Below are positions 21,494-33,448 of a stretch of 64,000 nt of DNA, piece after piece. The stretch's first letter is position 1, and every line of letters begins with the position of its first letter. The stretch lies in contig NC_053039.3 in NCBI RefSeq assembly GCF_002575655.3, positions 45,199,290 through 45,263,289 of the forward strand, given 5' to 3'. This DNA is from Aegilops tauschii subsp. strangulata. Its lineage: Eukaryota; Streptophyta; Magnoliopsida; Poales; Poaceae. Under the pieces are notes generated by a model that saw only the letters and a program-made list of their open reading frames with translations, ran no database searches and had not been told where the DNA came from. Made by a program: the position numbers and the translations under genes.

Positions 21494-23393
21494 CCCTCCG
21501 GATCGAGCCAAACTTCGGTAACGAGATGTGGCCCAAAGAAAAGGTTGCGCCAGGATGAAAGGTTCACGATCACATCAATCTCGAACGATGGCCAACCGAT
21601 TGAACCCAGGCGGACCAAGGAAGCATTTTCTGCTCAGTGCGGGGTTATTGTTAGGGACATGATCCCGATTAGGATCCAATTATGGAATAAGCGTAAGAAC
21701 GAAGACCCTCAAGTTCCTTATGTCAACGATAGACAGAAAGATGATCTTTGGACCTCGCTGAAGGCAAATTTCACCCTACCACCAGAGGAGGATCCGGATA
21801 AGCCAGTTATAGAGCCACTGGTCAAGGCTCATTCTCTTAAGAAGATGGCAGATCTATTCAGGAGGTGGAAGAATGAGTTGAAATCAACGTATGTCGACAA
21901 AGGGAAGACTCCTGAATTCACCGGCCGATTTGAGAAGATAAGAGATCACTGGCCCGCATTTGTGGCCTACAAGACATCGGACAAGAGTAGGAAGATGTCA
22001 AAGACAAACAAGATAAATGCTGCAAAGAAGCTGTATTACCATTGCACGGGGTCAGGTGGCTACCTCAAAGCCCGGCCGTTGTGGGACAAAGCTGAGAATG
22101 ACCTGAATTCTAAAGGGGTCGAACCAGAGATATTGAATTGGCCAGACCGTTCAAGGACTTGGTTTTTTGGGGTTGGTGGAACCTTGGACCGTGAAACAGG
22201 GAAGTGCGTTTGGACGGACGAGCAACTTGCAACACCCATCAAGAAGCTTTAGAAGTGTATCGCCGCAGCACAGAAAGGGACGTTCGTTCCCGACAGAGAG
22301 AATGACGAGCTGACCGAGGCCCTCGGGAATCCTGAGCACCCTGGACGAATATGAGGCACGCCAGGCTCCGTTGCGTGGAAGGTTGGGTTTCCCGGCGCAT
22401 GCGGTTACAAAACCCAGGAGAGGAATAGGAAACTGGAGCAGAGAAAAATGCAGAAGCTGAATGCAAGAGTACAAAAGCTAGAGGAACAAGTTGAGAGCCA
22501 GCGAGCTACCGGAGCTACCCCAGAAGCTACGCCGCCATCTCAGCGGAGAAGCAGCATGGCTTCCACCGAGCTCGTTCAGCAGCCTGACTTCACGGCTGCT
22601 AGCTACCCCGTGGATGCTATCACGGAGGCTCAACATTGCCGGCTTATGATGCAATGGCAGAACCTCAAAGTCAAGGCGGCTGTCGGCTCTGTTGCTCCTC
22701 TTGAACCCGACGGAACTTTTCACTTCCGTCTGATTCCACATGGCTATGCTGTTGTGATGGCGGATGAAGTAACAGAGGGATTTGAGGAGCTCGAGCTTGA
22801 CCACCCTACAGGTGAAGGGGAGACTCAGCTGGGTCTTGCTCTGAAGACTCCATGTCTATGGCAGAAGGAGCACATCAAGCTTTCGAACTGGACGCCTCCG
22901 CCTCCTCCTCCTCCTCCTCTGGCGAGTCAGGGCACTCCGCCTCCTCCTCCTCCTACTCCTCCGGCGAGTGATCAGGGCACTCCACCTCCTTCTCCGGCTG
23001 CTCCGGCGCGTGAGGCCGGCACTCCGCCTCCTCCAGCGCGTCTGACCAGTCCGCCTCCTCCTCCGCCTCGTCAGCAACGGCGGAAGACAGACGCCGCCGC
23101 TCCGGCTCCTCCGGCGCGTTGGAGCACTCCGCCTCCTTCTCCGCCTCGTAAGCAACGATAGAAGAGAGACGCCGCCACTCCGGCATCTAGTAGTATAGCC
23201 AGAGGCGGGAGGCAATACAGATATGGTCCATCTCTCAAGCCTCTAGAGAAGTTACCATACGAGAGTACCGTGGAGGAAAACGCGGAGATCTGTGAAGCCT
23301 ATGTGAAGGACTTATTTGCAAAGAAACCTCCACCTCCGAAGGAGATGATAGATCCGGTGAAAGCGAAGCACACTATCGATGCCCTGAAGCAAC
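21494..23393 (+). pseudogene. CACTA gene 2, Transposase_24-like region and proline-rich linker
   Basis: Starts at a splice acceptor (ttctag at 21488-21493). The first part (to the TAG at 22250) has WPDRSRTWFFGVGGTLD and VYDRQ-like basic/aromatic segments typical of the plant Transposase_24 family (PF03004), the DNA-binding second protein of En/Spm-type elements. The same frame, after a second stop near 22352, continues with a coiled-coil stretch (LNARVQKLEEQVESQ near 22455), then VTEGFEELELDHPTGEGET near 22770, and a low-complexity Pro/Ala/Ser linker at 22889-23158 ending in TAG (23159-23161). Beyond it EAYVKDLFAKKPPPP leads to 23393, where Gypsy element 2 interrupts the exon. In En/Spm such a protein binds the subterminal repeats; here inferred. 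Confidence 0.8.
22889..23158 (+). repeat. Proline-coding trinucleotide-rich tract
   Basis: Repeats of cctcctcct, ccgcctcctcc and actccgcctcct encode PPPPPP, GTPPPPPP and similar blocks. It is the disordered linker of CACTA gene 2. The long arginine-rich frame on the other strand is its shadow. Confidence 0.8.
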
Positions 23394-23863
23394 TGAGGGA
23401 GTCCTGGAGTAAGGGGTCCTCGGGCGTCCGGCCTGTTGGATATGGGCCGGACTGATGGGCTGTGAAGATACACGACCGAAGACTCTCACCCGTGTCTGGA
23501 TGGGACTCTCCTTGGCGTGGAAGGCAAGCTTGGCGTCCGGATATGCAGATTCCTTTCTCTGTAACCGACTTTGTACAACCCTAGTCCCCTCCGATGTCTA
23601 TATAAACCGGAGGGCTTAGTCCATAGGGGCAATCATAATCATATAGGCTAGACTTCTAGGGTTTTAGCCATTACGATCTCGGGTAGATCAACTCTTGTAA
23701 TACTCATATTCATCAAGATCAATCAAGCAGGAAGTAGGGTATTACCTCCATAGAGAGGGCCCGAACCTGGGTAAACATCGTGTCCCCCGCCTCCTGTTAC
23801 CATCGACCTTAGACGCATAGTTCGGGACCCCCTACCCGAGATCCGCCGGTTTTGACACCAACA
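23394..23863 (+). repeat. 5' LTR of Gypsy element 2
   Basis: Begins tgagggagtcctggagtaag and ends gacaccaaca. TATA-like ctatataaac near 23598. The same ttggtgctttcattgagag as in Gypsy element 1 follows from 23864 in the primer-binding-site position. Confidence 0.92.
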
Positions 23864-23889
23864 TTGGTGCTTTCATTGAGAGTTCCGCC

Positions 23890-24681
23890 GTGACATCGAA
23901 GACATTATTGATGGCTCGCCTTGTTGTCAAGGAGAGTATCACCTTCGGAGGAGCCCTGTCCCCAGGTCAAACCCTCCGGCTGGGCGGCTTTACCATGACC
24001 GCCCGTTCGGCCGTTAAGCCGACGATGACTTCTCGGATCATCGAAAATCGCCTCCCTGTTGATTCCGAACACTCTAAACAGATGGATCCGGCAAAGTTGT
24101 CATCTTTAAACGAACTCCTTGATCGCATCGCTGCCCTGGGGGTCGCTACAGACTATGATCGGATTGAGCTTAAACCCGGTCAGAGAGAAATCAAATCTCC
24201 ACCGATCACCCATCAGGTAGCGGTAATCGAGGAGTGAAACAACATCTCTCCCTCTATATTGAGGACGAACTATGTTCGGATTTCCGGGCCTGAAGAGCAG
24301 GATACCCGTCTGCGGAACAACATGCCCTGCCTTCCGAACCTAGTATCGGACAACGGGCCTGAAAAATCAGTTAATATCCCGGAGCCCGAACTATTAAGTT
24401 CGGAAGTTTCTCAAACTCCGGATCCCAAATTGGGTCAGGGTTCGGACTTAAATCAACCCACCCATCCAGATACACGCGATCTCATGTACCCACGACAGCA
24501 GTCTCAGGAAACGGTCCATCACTTCTGGGCCAGATTCCTCCTTGTCAAAGACAAGATTAAAGATTGCCGCGACGAAGACGCGATATCACTATTCCGCAAC
24601 AATTGCACGGACGAGGGAATCCTCAATGCCATTAATCGCCGTCGCGTATTACACTTCGCTGACTTGGCAACCATAGTGTAG
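23890..24681 (+). pseudogene. gag remnant of Gypsy element 2
   Basis: The frame is open in two pieces (about 23890-24237 and 24259-24681) with stops at 24235 (TGA) and 24679 (TAG). The C-terminal piece has HHFWARFLLVKDKIKDCRDE, the counterpart of the gag block in Gypsy element 1. The central gag block (the RYWLKSL region) is missing, and the frame passes straight from an acidic leader to the C-terminal block, so an internal deletion is likely. Confidence 0.7.
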
Positions 24682-24693
24682 AAGTACTGCGCA

Positions 24694-25788
24694 ATGGAAA
24701 GCGCCTGGAAAACTCAGGCTGCTCCCTGGGAGCCACCAGTTTCCAATCAACCCCTCGTCCGGGCAAAAAGGAGGCACCCTCGTAGGGCGCCCGATCAAAT
24801 AGTAAAGAAATCTAAGTCCACTACGGGCCGCGGAACCGTTCTGGAGGGATGGCTCGATAGGCCATGCAAAATACACACAACACCGGATACCATACCAACC
24901 CACAGCCTTAGAGCATGTTGGATACTCCAGCAAGTGGCCAAGAGCGGCGAGGATCTCCTTACCAAAAATACTGCAGAGCAACATCCCCCGGAAGGCGACG
25001 ACCTTAGAGTATTGACGGTCTTCGAGACTTTCGCCTCAAACAATAGGCGCAAAAGGGCACTCCGCGGCCTCACTGAAGTCTGCCAAGTTGCAGCGAAAAA
25101 CCCCTGGGACGACACGGCCATAACTTTCAATGCCGGTGACGAAGCAAAATTCAGGACAGTCCGGGCACCAGCCGCCTTGGTCCTCAGTCCAATTGTGGAC
25201 GGCTTTCGGCTTACCAAAGTACTCACGGACAGCGGCAGCGGACTAAACCTCATTTACGGGGACACTCTCAACAAAATGGAAATAGACATGAGCCGCATTG
25301 AGCAAAGTAACACGACCTTCCGAGGAATCATTCCCAGTCGGGAGGCGCGATGCGTGGGAAAAATCACACTCGATGTGGTATTCGGCATGCCGGAGAATTA
25401 TCGGTCCGAAAAGATAACCTTCCAAGTGGCCCCTTTCAACAGTGGATATCACGCCCTGTTGGGGCGAGATGCATTTACACGCTTCCAAGCTATACCTTAT
25501 TACGGGTACATGAAGCTCAAGATGCCCGGGCCCAATGGTATTATCACTCTTGCCAGTGATCCGGACATAGCACTCCGCGCCGAAAACAAAACCGCATCCC
25601 TAGCCCTCGAGGCATTGTCTGAAGCCCTCGCGGCCGAAGAGTTAAGTGCGCTACGCTCCACGGTGGATAGGGACGACGTAATCCTAGATAAGCGACCCAA
25701 ATCCACCTCCTTTAAACCAGCAGATGAAATAGTCAAATTTCAAGTCCACCCGACAGACTCCAAGAAGACAGCCTCCATCGGGGCATAG
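24694..25788 (+). pseudogene. Aspartic protease region of Gypsy element 2
   Basis: The frame continues from gag and ends at TAG 25786-25788. The retropepsin-like active site reads LTDSGSGLNLIY near 25228, with the canonical D-S-G, unlike the D-G-G of Gypsy element 1. The second block YHALLGRDAFTRF lies near 25450. The upstream part is basic and low in complexity. The protease would process the Gag-Pol precursor. Confidence 0.8.
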
Positions 25789-26976
25789 CTAGACCCAACG
25801 GTTGACACCGCGCTACGAGAGTTCCTGCGCGAGAACTGGGACATATTCGCCTGGCACCCTTCTAATATGCCGGGAATCCCATGCAAGTTAGCCGAACATA
25901 GCCTCAACATACTGAAGGGATACACATCGGTCAAGCAAACACTACGACGCTTTTCCGAACCCAAACGACAAGCCATGGGGGAGGAGCTAGCCAAGTTAAT
26001 CGAGGCCGGATTCATCAGAGAAATAAACCACCCGGACTGGCTGGCAAACCTGGTGATGGTACCAAAGAAGGATAAATCCGGGCGCCTATGCGTCGATTTC
26101 AAAGACCTCAACAAGGCCTACCCAAAGGATCCATTTCCCCTCCCTCGCATCGATCAGATTATCGATGCTACGGCCGAACACGACTCACTGTGTTTCCTCG
26201 ACGCATACTCCGGATACCATCAAATCAAAATGAAGGAGTCCGACCAAGCCGCAACAACATTCATTACCCCATATGGGCCGTTCTGCTTAAACATTATGCC
26301 CTTCGGAGTCAAAAACGCCAGCGCTACCTACCAACGCATGATTCAAACATGCCTGGAGAAACAAATCGGCAAGACAGTTGAAGTATATGTGGATGACGTC
26401 GTCATCAAAACTAGGCACGTCGAGTCATTAATAGACGATCTACGTCTCACATTCGACAACCTCCGTGCATATGACATCAAGCTCAATCCGGAAAAGTGTG
26501 TTTTCGGCGTTCCCGCTGGAAAACTGCTGGGCTTCATCGTTTCCAATAGAGGAATTGAGGCAAACCCAGCCAAAATCAGAGCTTTGTCACAGCTGGCTAC
26601 GCCAACAGACCTTAAACAAGTCCAAAAGCTAGCCGGATGTGTGGCAGCTTTAAGCCGCTTCATCTCCAGACTAGGAGAAAAAGCGTTGCCACTTTATCGC
26701 CTTCTCCAACACACCGATCACTTCGAGTAGACGGACGCGGCAACGGCCGGACTGGAGGAAATGAAGGCTCTTTTAGCGAGCAACCCAATCCTGGCCACAC
26801 CGAACGTCGGCGAACCCATGTTATTATACATATCGGCAACACACCAGGTTGTGAGTGCGGTGCTCATCGTTGAACGAGAGGAGGACGGACACAAATTCCT
26901 GCTCCAGAAGCCGGTATACTACGTATCCACTGTCCTCACACCATGCAAATCCTGGTACCCCCATTACCAAAAATAG
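25789..26976 (+). pseudogene. Reverse transcriptase and first RNase H part of Gypsy element 2
   Basis: The same frame continues past the TAG at 25786. RT blocks seen: SGRLCVDFKDLNKAYPKD near 26078, LCFLDAYSGYHQI near 26190, and the catalytic YVDD at 26386-26397. A TAG at 26728 interrupts the frame after LLQHTDHFE. The RNase H part after RT follows (NPILATPNVGEPMLLYISAT near 26780), and a one-base loss near 26970 shifts the frame. The RT core is well preserved between the stops, so this copy decayed only recently. Confidence 0.88.
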
Positions 26977-29036
26977 TATACGCGGTCTTCATGGCATCCC
27001 GGAAGCTACGACACTATTTTCAAGAGTGCTCAATCACGGTGGCCTCCGAAGTACCACTAAATGACATAATAAACAACCGCGATGCCACGGGCCGGATTGC
27101 CAAGTGGGCCATTGAGCTCCTCCCATTCGACATTACATACAGACCGCGCCGGCCTATTAAATCCCAAGTACTGGCCGACTTCGTCGCCGAATGGACAGAG
27201 GCCGAATTCCCTAAAGAGTACGGCACATATTCCAACTGGGTCATGCACTTCGACGGCTCCAAAATGCTGGCGGGCTTAGGAGCAGGCGTTGTACTAACAT
27301 CCCCCACTAGAGATACAGTTCAGTACGTACTCCAGATATTATACACAGACTCTAACAATGCAACCGAATACGAGGCCTTATTGCATGGTCTTCGGATGGC
27401 TGTCTCCATGGGCATACAACGCCTGGAAGTGCGCAGGGATTCAAACCTCGCAATATCTCAAATAAATGGAGATTTCGATGCCAAAGATCCGAAGATGGCG
27501 GCTTACCGTAACACCGTCCTCAAAATGTCGGCTCGGTTCGAGGGGCTCGAGTTTCATCATGTGGCTCAGGAAAGTAATCAAGCGGCGGATGTCCTTGCTC
27601 GCATCGGTGCCAAGCGCGACCCCATCCCACCTAACATCTTTCTGGAAAGGCTCTTCAAGCCATCCGTGGTGTGGCAAGGGGAGAGCGGCAACACCATTCC
27701 GGATCCGACTATAACCCCAGATTCCGAACACACCGACATCATCGGGGGCTCAACCACCGAAATAACACCGCCAGCCCATCTTATCATGGCAGTCGTTGCC
27801 CCATGGACCGAACCCTTCTTGGCCTACCTTAATAGGCGAGAACTCCCTGAGGATCAGAATGAGGCTCGCCGCATTGTCCGGCGCTCGAAAGCCTACAAGG
27901 TTCATGACAGAGAGCTCTACAAGAAAAGCGTTACCGGAGTACTTCAAAGATGTATCTCCGAGGAAGAGTGGCGGCAGCTCTTGGCTGAAATTCATGCCGG
28001 TCTCGGTGGTCACCACGCCGCAGCTCAGGCCCTTGTAAGCAAGGCCTTCTGTACAGGTTTCTATTGGCCGACGACCCGAGTAGATGCACAGGACCTTGTC
28101 CAACGTTGCGTCGGATGCCAGCTTTTTGCCAACCAAAGCCATATGCCACCCACTACTCTACAAACAATCCCCATCACTTGGCCTTTTGCGGTCTGGGGGC
28201 TGGATATGGTCGGACCCCTTAAAAGAGGAAGCCATAAGAAAAAATATCTGCTGGTCATGGTGGACAAATTCACTAAGTGGATAGAGGCCAAACCAGTTAA
28301 AACGGCCAAAGCCGGGCCAGTAATAGACTTCATATCTGGTGTTGTGCACCGTTATGGTGTTCCACATAGCATCATCACCGATAACGGCTCCAATTTCACA
28401 GCCGATGAGGTGAAAACCTGGTGTAATAATCTGGGCATTAAGCTTGATTATGCATCCGTCTATCACCCGCAAACAAACGGTCAAGTCAAACGAGCCAATG
28501 GTCTTATTATGAGCGGCATTAAGCCCAGACTAGTGCGGTCCTTGAAAGAATCAGACAAGCACTGGGTTGAGGAGCTCGACTCCGTACTCTGGGGGCTGCG
28601 GACCATGCCTAATCGCACTACCGGATATACACCTTTCTTCATGGTGTACGGCGCAGAGGCTGTGCTACCCTGTGACATTATTCATGACTCACCTCGAGTG
28701 CGCATGTATGAAGAGAGTGAGGCTGAGCTTGATCGGCAGGACAGCTTAGATGCCCTGGAGGAGGAGCGCGATGTTGCAAAAGCCCATTCCGCATTTTATC
28801 AACAGCAGGCTCGCAGATATCAAAGCAGAGAAGTGCGGGCCAAGACTTATAATGTTGGCGAACTAGTTCTACGCTTGCCGGAGAAGAAAAAGGACAAACT
28901 CAAGCCCAAATGGGAGGGTCCCTTCATCATTGATGAAGTTCTCACGGGAGGAGCGTACCACCTGCGTGATGCATCAGACAACCGCCTAGAGCCGAACCCG
29001 TGGAACGTGGCCAGACTCCGAAGATTCTATGCCTAG
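26943..29036 (+). pseudogene. RNase H and integrase of Gypsy element 2 (integrase catalytic Glu replaced by Lys)
   Basis: A 697-codon frame. A second RNase H-like domain has acidic positions in MHFDGSK (near 27243), NATEYEALLHG (near 27357), VRRDSNLAIS and NQAADVLARIG. The integrase has an HHCC zinc finger (HAGLGGHH ... QRCVGC, about 27990-28120) and a DDE core: WGLDMVGPLK (near 28195), ITDNGSNF (near 28375) and HPQTNGQVKRANG (near 28465). The last normally reads GQVERANG; here codon 28488-28490 is aaa, so the catalytic Glu is lost. The C-terminus has a GPFIIDEVLTGGAYHL-type end domain. The rest of the frame is open, so this single change may be what disables integration. Confidence 0.88.
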
Positions 29037-29917
29037 CGCCGAACTCTTTGTTCGTCTCTTTCCCCCTTTTGTTTACATTATTCATTCCTCTCTTTTCGCT
29101 TTTTTTTCATTTTTTTAGCCTTAAAGCTTTCGCGCGGCTAAACCGCGTACCTATGACACACATATCCTCAAATATGATCGTCCATTATACCTGAGGGCTT
29201 CTCGTACAAAAGCTTATTATTATTATTTTCAGAGCATCAAGCTCCCCACATATGTGTCTTTTCGTCATATGTACCTTTTCTTCGCCATTATATGCATCGA
29301 TATGAATTAAGTTTTGGCCAAGATGGGTTGCCTGGCTCCTGTGCTTATGCCCTACATCCCCGTTAGTTCGGCTAAGGCATAAAGGGAGCACCTCTGCGAT
29401 TGTTACTGCCGGGTCATCCGGATGTGTACCTCAGACTGGGTGAAGCCGAAAGCTAGCGTTCTTAAGGGAATATTCGGTCGGCGGACTAAAGATGTTTTTT
29501 ACTCATTACACTATGAACCCCCAGATGTTATGTATACTGTGATTTTTTCAATCACAGTTCGGGCATGCATGTTCACGCATGCTCGCCCAGGGAAAGGAAC
29601 CCTTAATGGAACTATTCTCTTCGGAAGATGTTTCTTACAATCATAAAGTAATATAACATAGCTAGCCGGATACAACTTGTCTGTTCAAGCAACTATGACC
29701 CCTACGCCTGGTTTCCATGCATACCCCGGTTTATTTTGCCGCTCAGGTATTCGGAAACACTCCGCACCTTCGGGTCCAGAGGTCGAAGCGAAAAGGTCTG
29801 CCATGACAATTCTTTTACAATCCGGCTAGGGACAAATATGTCAAGGAAAGTACATAGTCACTTGGACTAAAAAATTTCCTCTTCTATGCCGTCCAACAGG
29901 TTGTCTAACTTACAATC
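29037..29917. other. Non-coding spacer of Gypsy element 2
   Basis: No supported frame. A segment at about 29320-29440 (gttgcctggctcctgtgc, gtcatccggatgtgtacctc) matches the spacer of Gypsy element 1 at about 16690-16810, so the spacer is ancestral to both. Confidence 0.6.
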
Positions 29918-32663
29918 CTATTGAGAGTATTTTGCGGCTACTTTTACCTGGTCATATACCAAACTAATGGGAATTTCTTTTCCATCTGACCCTAGAGGTC
30001 CGACCCGGGCCATATGATTCGGATCAAGCTTGGTATACCGTGTTTTTACCATGGCCCAGGCCTCTCGCGCACCTTCTCGGCAGGCCGATATCTTCCATAA
30101 TCGAAAACGCCGCCGCGCTCCCTTGAATAGCTGTACAAGCTCCTCCATACTTCCTGGAGGGGAGGCGGATGGCCATAAGGCCTTGTCAACACTCCGCATT
30201 GCCTGCCGAGCTCGCTCGTGCATTTGCGACTGCTCTTGTAGCAGATCGCCCGAAGATCCGGACATCTCCTCTTCGGGACGGCCAGTCAGCATACCTACAG
30301 ACATCACTCTATCAGTTCCTTTCCTCGCCAAAATTACACGGAGGTAAGTTTGAACACATACTAAATATGCCGCCTCGTAGCCTCTTATTTTCCTTCACGG
30401 AGTCAGCCAGCTGGGCCCGCACATCTTTCAGTTCTTCGCCCAGCTGGGTGTTGGAATCCTGGAGTTTGTTTTTCTCCTCCCAGACCCGTGTCAGTATACG
30501 CTCGCCCGCGGCGCGTTGCCTTTTGGCTTTTTGTTCACCCGCTTGCGCGACTTCTAGCGCCCCTTCCAGTTGATCTGACGATCCTGCCATGAGATATGCA
30601 ACTGTGTTAGCATTGCGGGCATATAATTCTATTTTTTTCTCGATGGAGGGAAACATTACCAGACGATGCCTTCTTGGATTTCTCCAGTTCGGTGGTCGCA
30701 GCAGCTAGCTGGGTCTGACACTTTTCCAGCTCTTGAGACAACATGTTGTTCTTCTCCATAAGCACCTGGTTATAAAATGATCCTTAAATCAGTTGAATCC
30801 ACTGCTTCAAGTCTCGGGGGCTACTAGTATATAATTATCAGGTTTGAACAATGTGAGCTCACCCGCATATCTTTCAAATGTTGGTCTGTGGCTCTGGTAA
30901 GCCCGTCTCGAGCAGCTCGGATGTATGCATCAGCTGAGCTGATGGTGTTAAATATCTCCTTTGTAAAGCCAGGGTCGCGAAGAGCGGCCCGCCAGCGCCG
31001 ATGATTCATGGCGCTTTCCACTTCAGAGTTTGTGATGGATACATCATCCGACTCCTCTGCCGAAGGACAATCCGGCATCACTCCCGTATCAGCCCTCGCC
31101 TTTAAAGCAGGGTCGGGATCCTGACTTATGGAAGCGCGGCCGGTAAGATCCCCGAACATAGTCTGGCGAACGCTTTTCCTGATAAAACACAGCGGATAAT
31201 GTCACAGTTGGATGTGACGGCTAGGAAGCATGATCAAAAACCATACCTCTTTGTTGAAGGCTCTGCCGTATTGTTAGCTTTCCTCTTTGAAGATTTGCTT
31301 GGTGCGGGTGCCGCTCTCTTAGGAGATGCCTTTGGCGCATGTTGAGGCGTCGGGCGCCTCCCCTTGGGAGCACGAAATAGTGCGGTGAGTAAGGCGTAAC
31401 GAGGAAGCTCTCTCTAAGAAGGTGTCTCTTGATCACTTACATGCGAGGCAGGGAGGAGACCGGGATAGTCGGCGGTGATGGCCACTTCCGTGCCGTCATA
31501 GCTCGCCTGGTAGAACACCCCATCCTCGAGCTCCACGAATATGTCTGGATCCTCTTCAAATCTGGGATCAAGGTCCCGGTTGTGATTCTCTGGCTGTGGG
31601 GCAGGGCTATGGATCTCCTTGGCAACCTTCCGCCATTCCTGTTATAAATAGGATGGACTGATGCTTGTTAAAATTGACTCAGGAAAAGAATTGAGTAAAC
31701 TGGTGGAGTTAAAACTCACCCAGCTAGGAGGATTGTACATGGAAAATCCATCTCGACGTTTAATGCGAGTGACCTCCTCTTTCTCCCCTTTGTACAGCTC
31801 GGCCAGTATTTTGGCCAAAGCGGCGGGGGTGTCCGGACCCTTCCGACCACAGCAGGAGGCGTCATCTTCCCCATTATAGTGCCACATGGGGAGCCCTCTG
31901 TATTGAAGCGGCTGAACTCCCCGCACTATAGAGGTCGCCATTACCTCGACTATTGACAGTCCGGACTGGGCGAGTGTCTTTATCTTGCCCATCAATTAAC
32001 GGACTTCCGGGCTGTCTTCCTCCTCGAGGCTCCGAGGGCGCCAGCTATGGCGTTTCTTCAACGGAGCGCTCGAAAATTTGGGAAGACCCATTCGGACTGG
32101 GTCAGGAAGAGCGATGTCCTCAATATAAAACCACTCTGAGGGCCAGTCTTTGGGCACCCTCTTCGTTGTGCCAGACAGGTATCCGGTCCCGGCTATGCGC
32201 CATACTTCGGCACCGCCCACTTCGAATATTGATCCCTCTTGGTTACAAGGGACAAGGCAGAATAGTTTCCTCCATAATTCAAAATGGGCTTCACAGCCCA
32301 GGAATAGCTCACAATGAGCAACATAACCCGCGATGTGCGAGATGGAGGCAGGAGTGAAATTGTGCAGTTGAAGGCCATAATACTCTAGAAGTCCTCGGAG
32401 GAACGGGTGGATTGGAAATCCGACGCCCCTTAGCAAGTAGGGACGAAGCACACTCGTTCCCCCCTATATGGGTTGGGGAAATTCTTAGCCTGAGCCCCAC
32501 CATTGAAGGAAGTCAATCCTACTCGTACGGGGACTAGATCCGCGGGGGGAAGAAATTCCTGCATTTGCAGCTTCACCAACTGACCGTGGGATACAGAACA
32601 TCTCTCCCAATCGCCTTTTTCGGAGCCGTGGGGACGGGAGGAAGAACTGGGAGCGCTAGCCAT
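29918..32663 (-). pseudogene. Antisense gene of Gypsy element 2, Transposase_28-like (PF04195)
   Basis: Minus-strand exons correspond to those of Gypsy element 1. A start region at 32663 (MASAPSSSSRPHGSEKGDWE) leads to a core at about 32451-31996 with PIHPFLRGLLEYYGLQL and DWPSEWFYIEDIALP, and further pieces lie at 31995-31642, 31436-31221, 31159-30824, 30656-30312 and 30331-29918, the last ones Glu/Lys-rich and partly coiled coil. A stop separates the start piece from the core, and I could not define clean exon joins, so I call it a probable pseudogene. The similarity to 17278-20416 is in order and motif rather than close identity, so the gene is long established in both lineages. Confidence 0.65.
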
Positions 32664-32977
32664 GTTGGAATGGTTCCTCCCAGCAGGCTCTGAGGATTTT
32701 TTCCGAGTGGTGTGGAACGCATCTGGGATCCAATCTCTTTAAATAGACACTTTTCTCACATGGCGGAGGTGTTATGTGCAAAAAATACCCTGACCTCTCG
32801 TATTCGCTCGACACGTGGAAGCTAAAGTCATGGGTGCACAGAAGCCGATGGGTACAACATTCAATGGAAGGCCAAATACATCTCTTTGAAGTCATCGGAG
32901 GAGGAACCTGCCTTGCAATGCCGAAGACAATCTGCGCGCCGGACACATCGTCATTGAAAGCCTGGTTCAGGGGCTAC

Positions 32978-33448
32978 TGAGGGAGTCCTGGAGTAAGGGG
33001 TCCTCGGGCGTCCGGCCTGTTGGATATGGGCCGGACTGATGGGCTGTGAAAATACAAGACCGAAGACTCTCACCCGTGTCCGGATAGGACTCTCCTTGGC
33101 GTGGAAGGCAAGCTTGGCGTCCGGATATGAAGATCCCTTTCTCTGTAACCGACTTTGTACAACCCTAGTCCCCTCCGGTGTCTATATAAACTGGAGAGCT
33201 TAGTCCGTGGGGGCAATCATAATCATATAGGCTAGACTTCTAGGGTTTTAGCCATTACGATCTCATGGTAGATCAACTCTTGTAATACGCATATTTATCA
33301 AGATCAATCAAGCAGGAAGTATGGTATTACCTCCATAGAGAGGGCCCGAACCTGGGTAAACATCGTGTCCCCCGCCTCCTGTTACCATCGACCTTAGACG
33401 CGCAGTTCGGGACCCCCTACCCGAGATCCGCCGGTTTTGACACCGACA
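32978..33448 (+). repeat. 3' LTR of Gypsy element 2
   Basis: Near-identical to 23394-23863 apart from about 20 positions and a one-base indel. It is preceded by the same purine-rich caggggctac as in Gypsy element 1. Confidence 0.92.

Larger units (their letters stand above)
23394..33448 (+). mobile_element. Gypsy LTR retrotransposon 2 (Tat-type, full pol but damaged), inserted in a CACTA exon
   Basis: LTRs at 23394-23863 (470 bp) and 32978-33448 (471 bp), both tg...ca, differing at about 20 positions by eye. The flanks gcaac (23389-23393) and gtgac (33449-33453) match at three of five positions, so the TSD is imperfect or has mutated. The internal order is gag, protease, RT, RNase H, a second RNase H-like domain, integrase, spacer, antisense gene. 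The antisense gene and the second RNase H domain point to the Tat lineage. The LTRs are clearly related to those of Gypsy element 1 (same length, same 3' 100 bp), but a different subfamily. Confidence 0.92.

Noticed and set aside
22856..23215. Arginine-rich minus-strand frame
   Set aside because: Antisense shadow of the proline-coding linker of CACTA gene 2.
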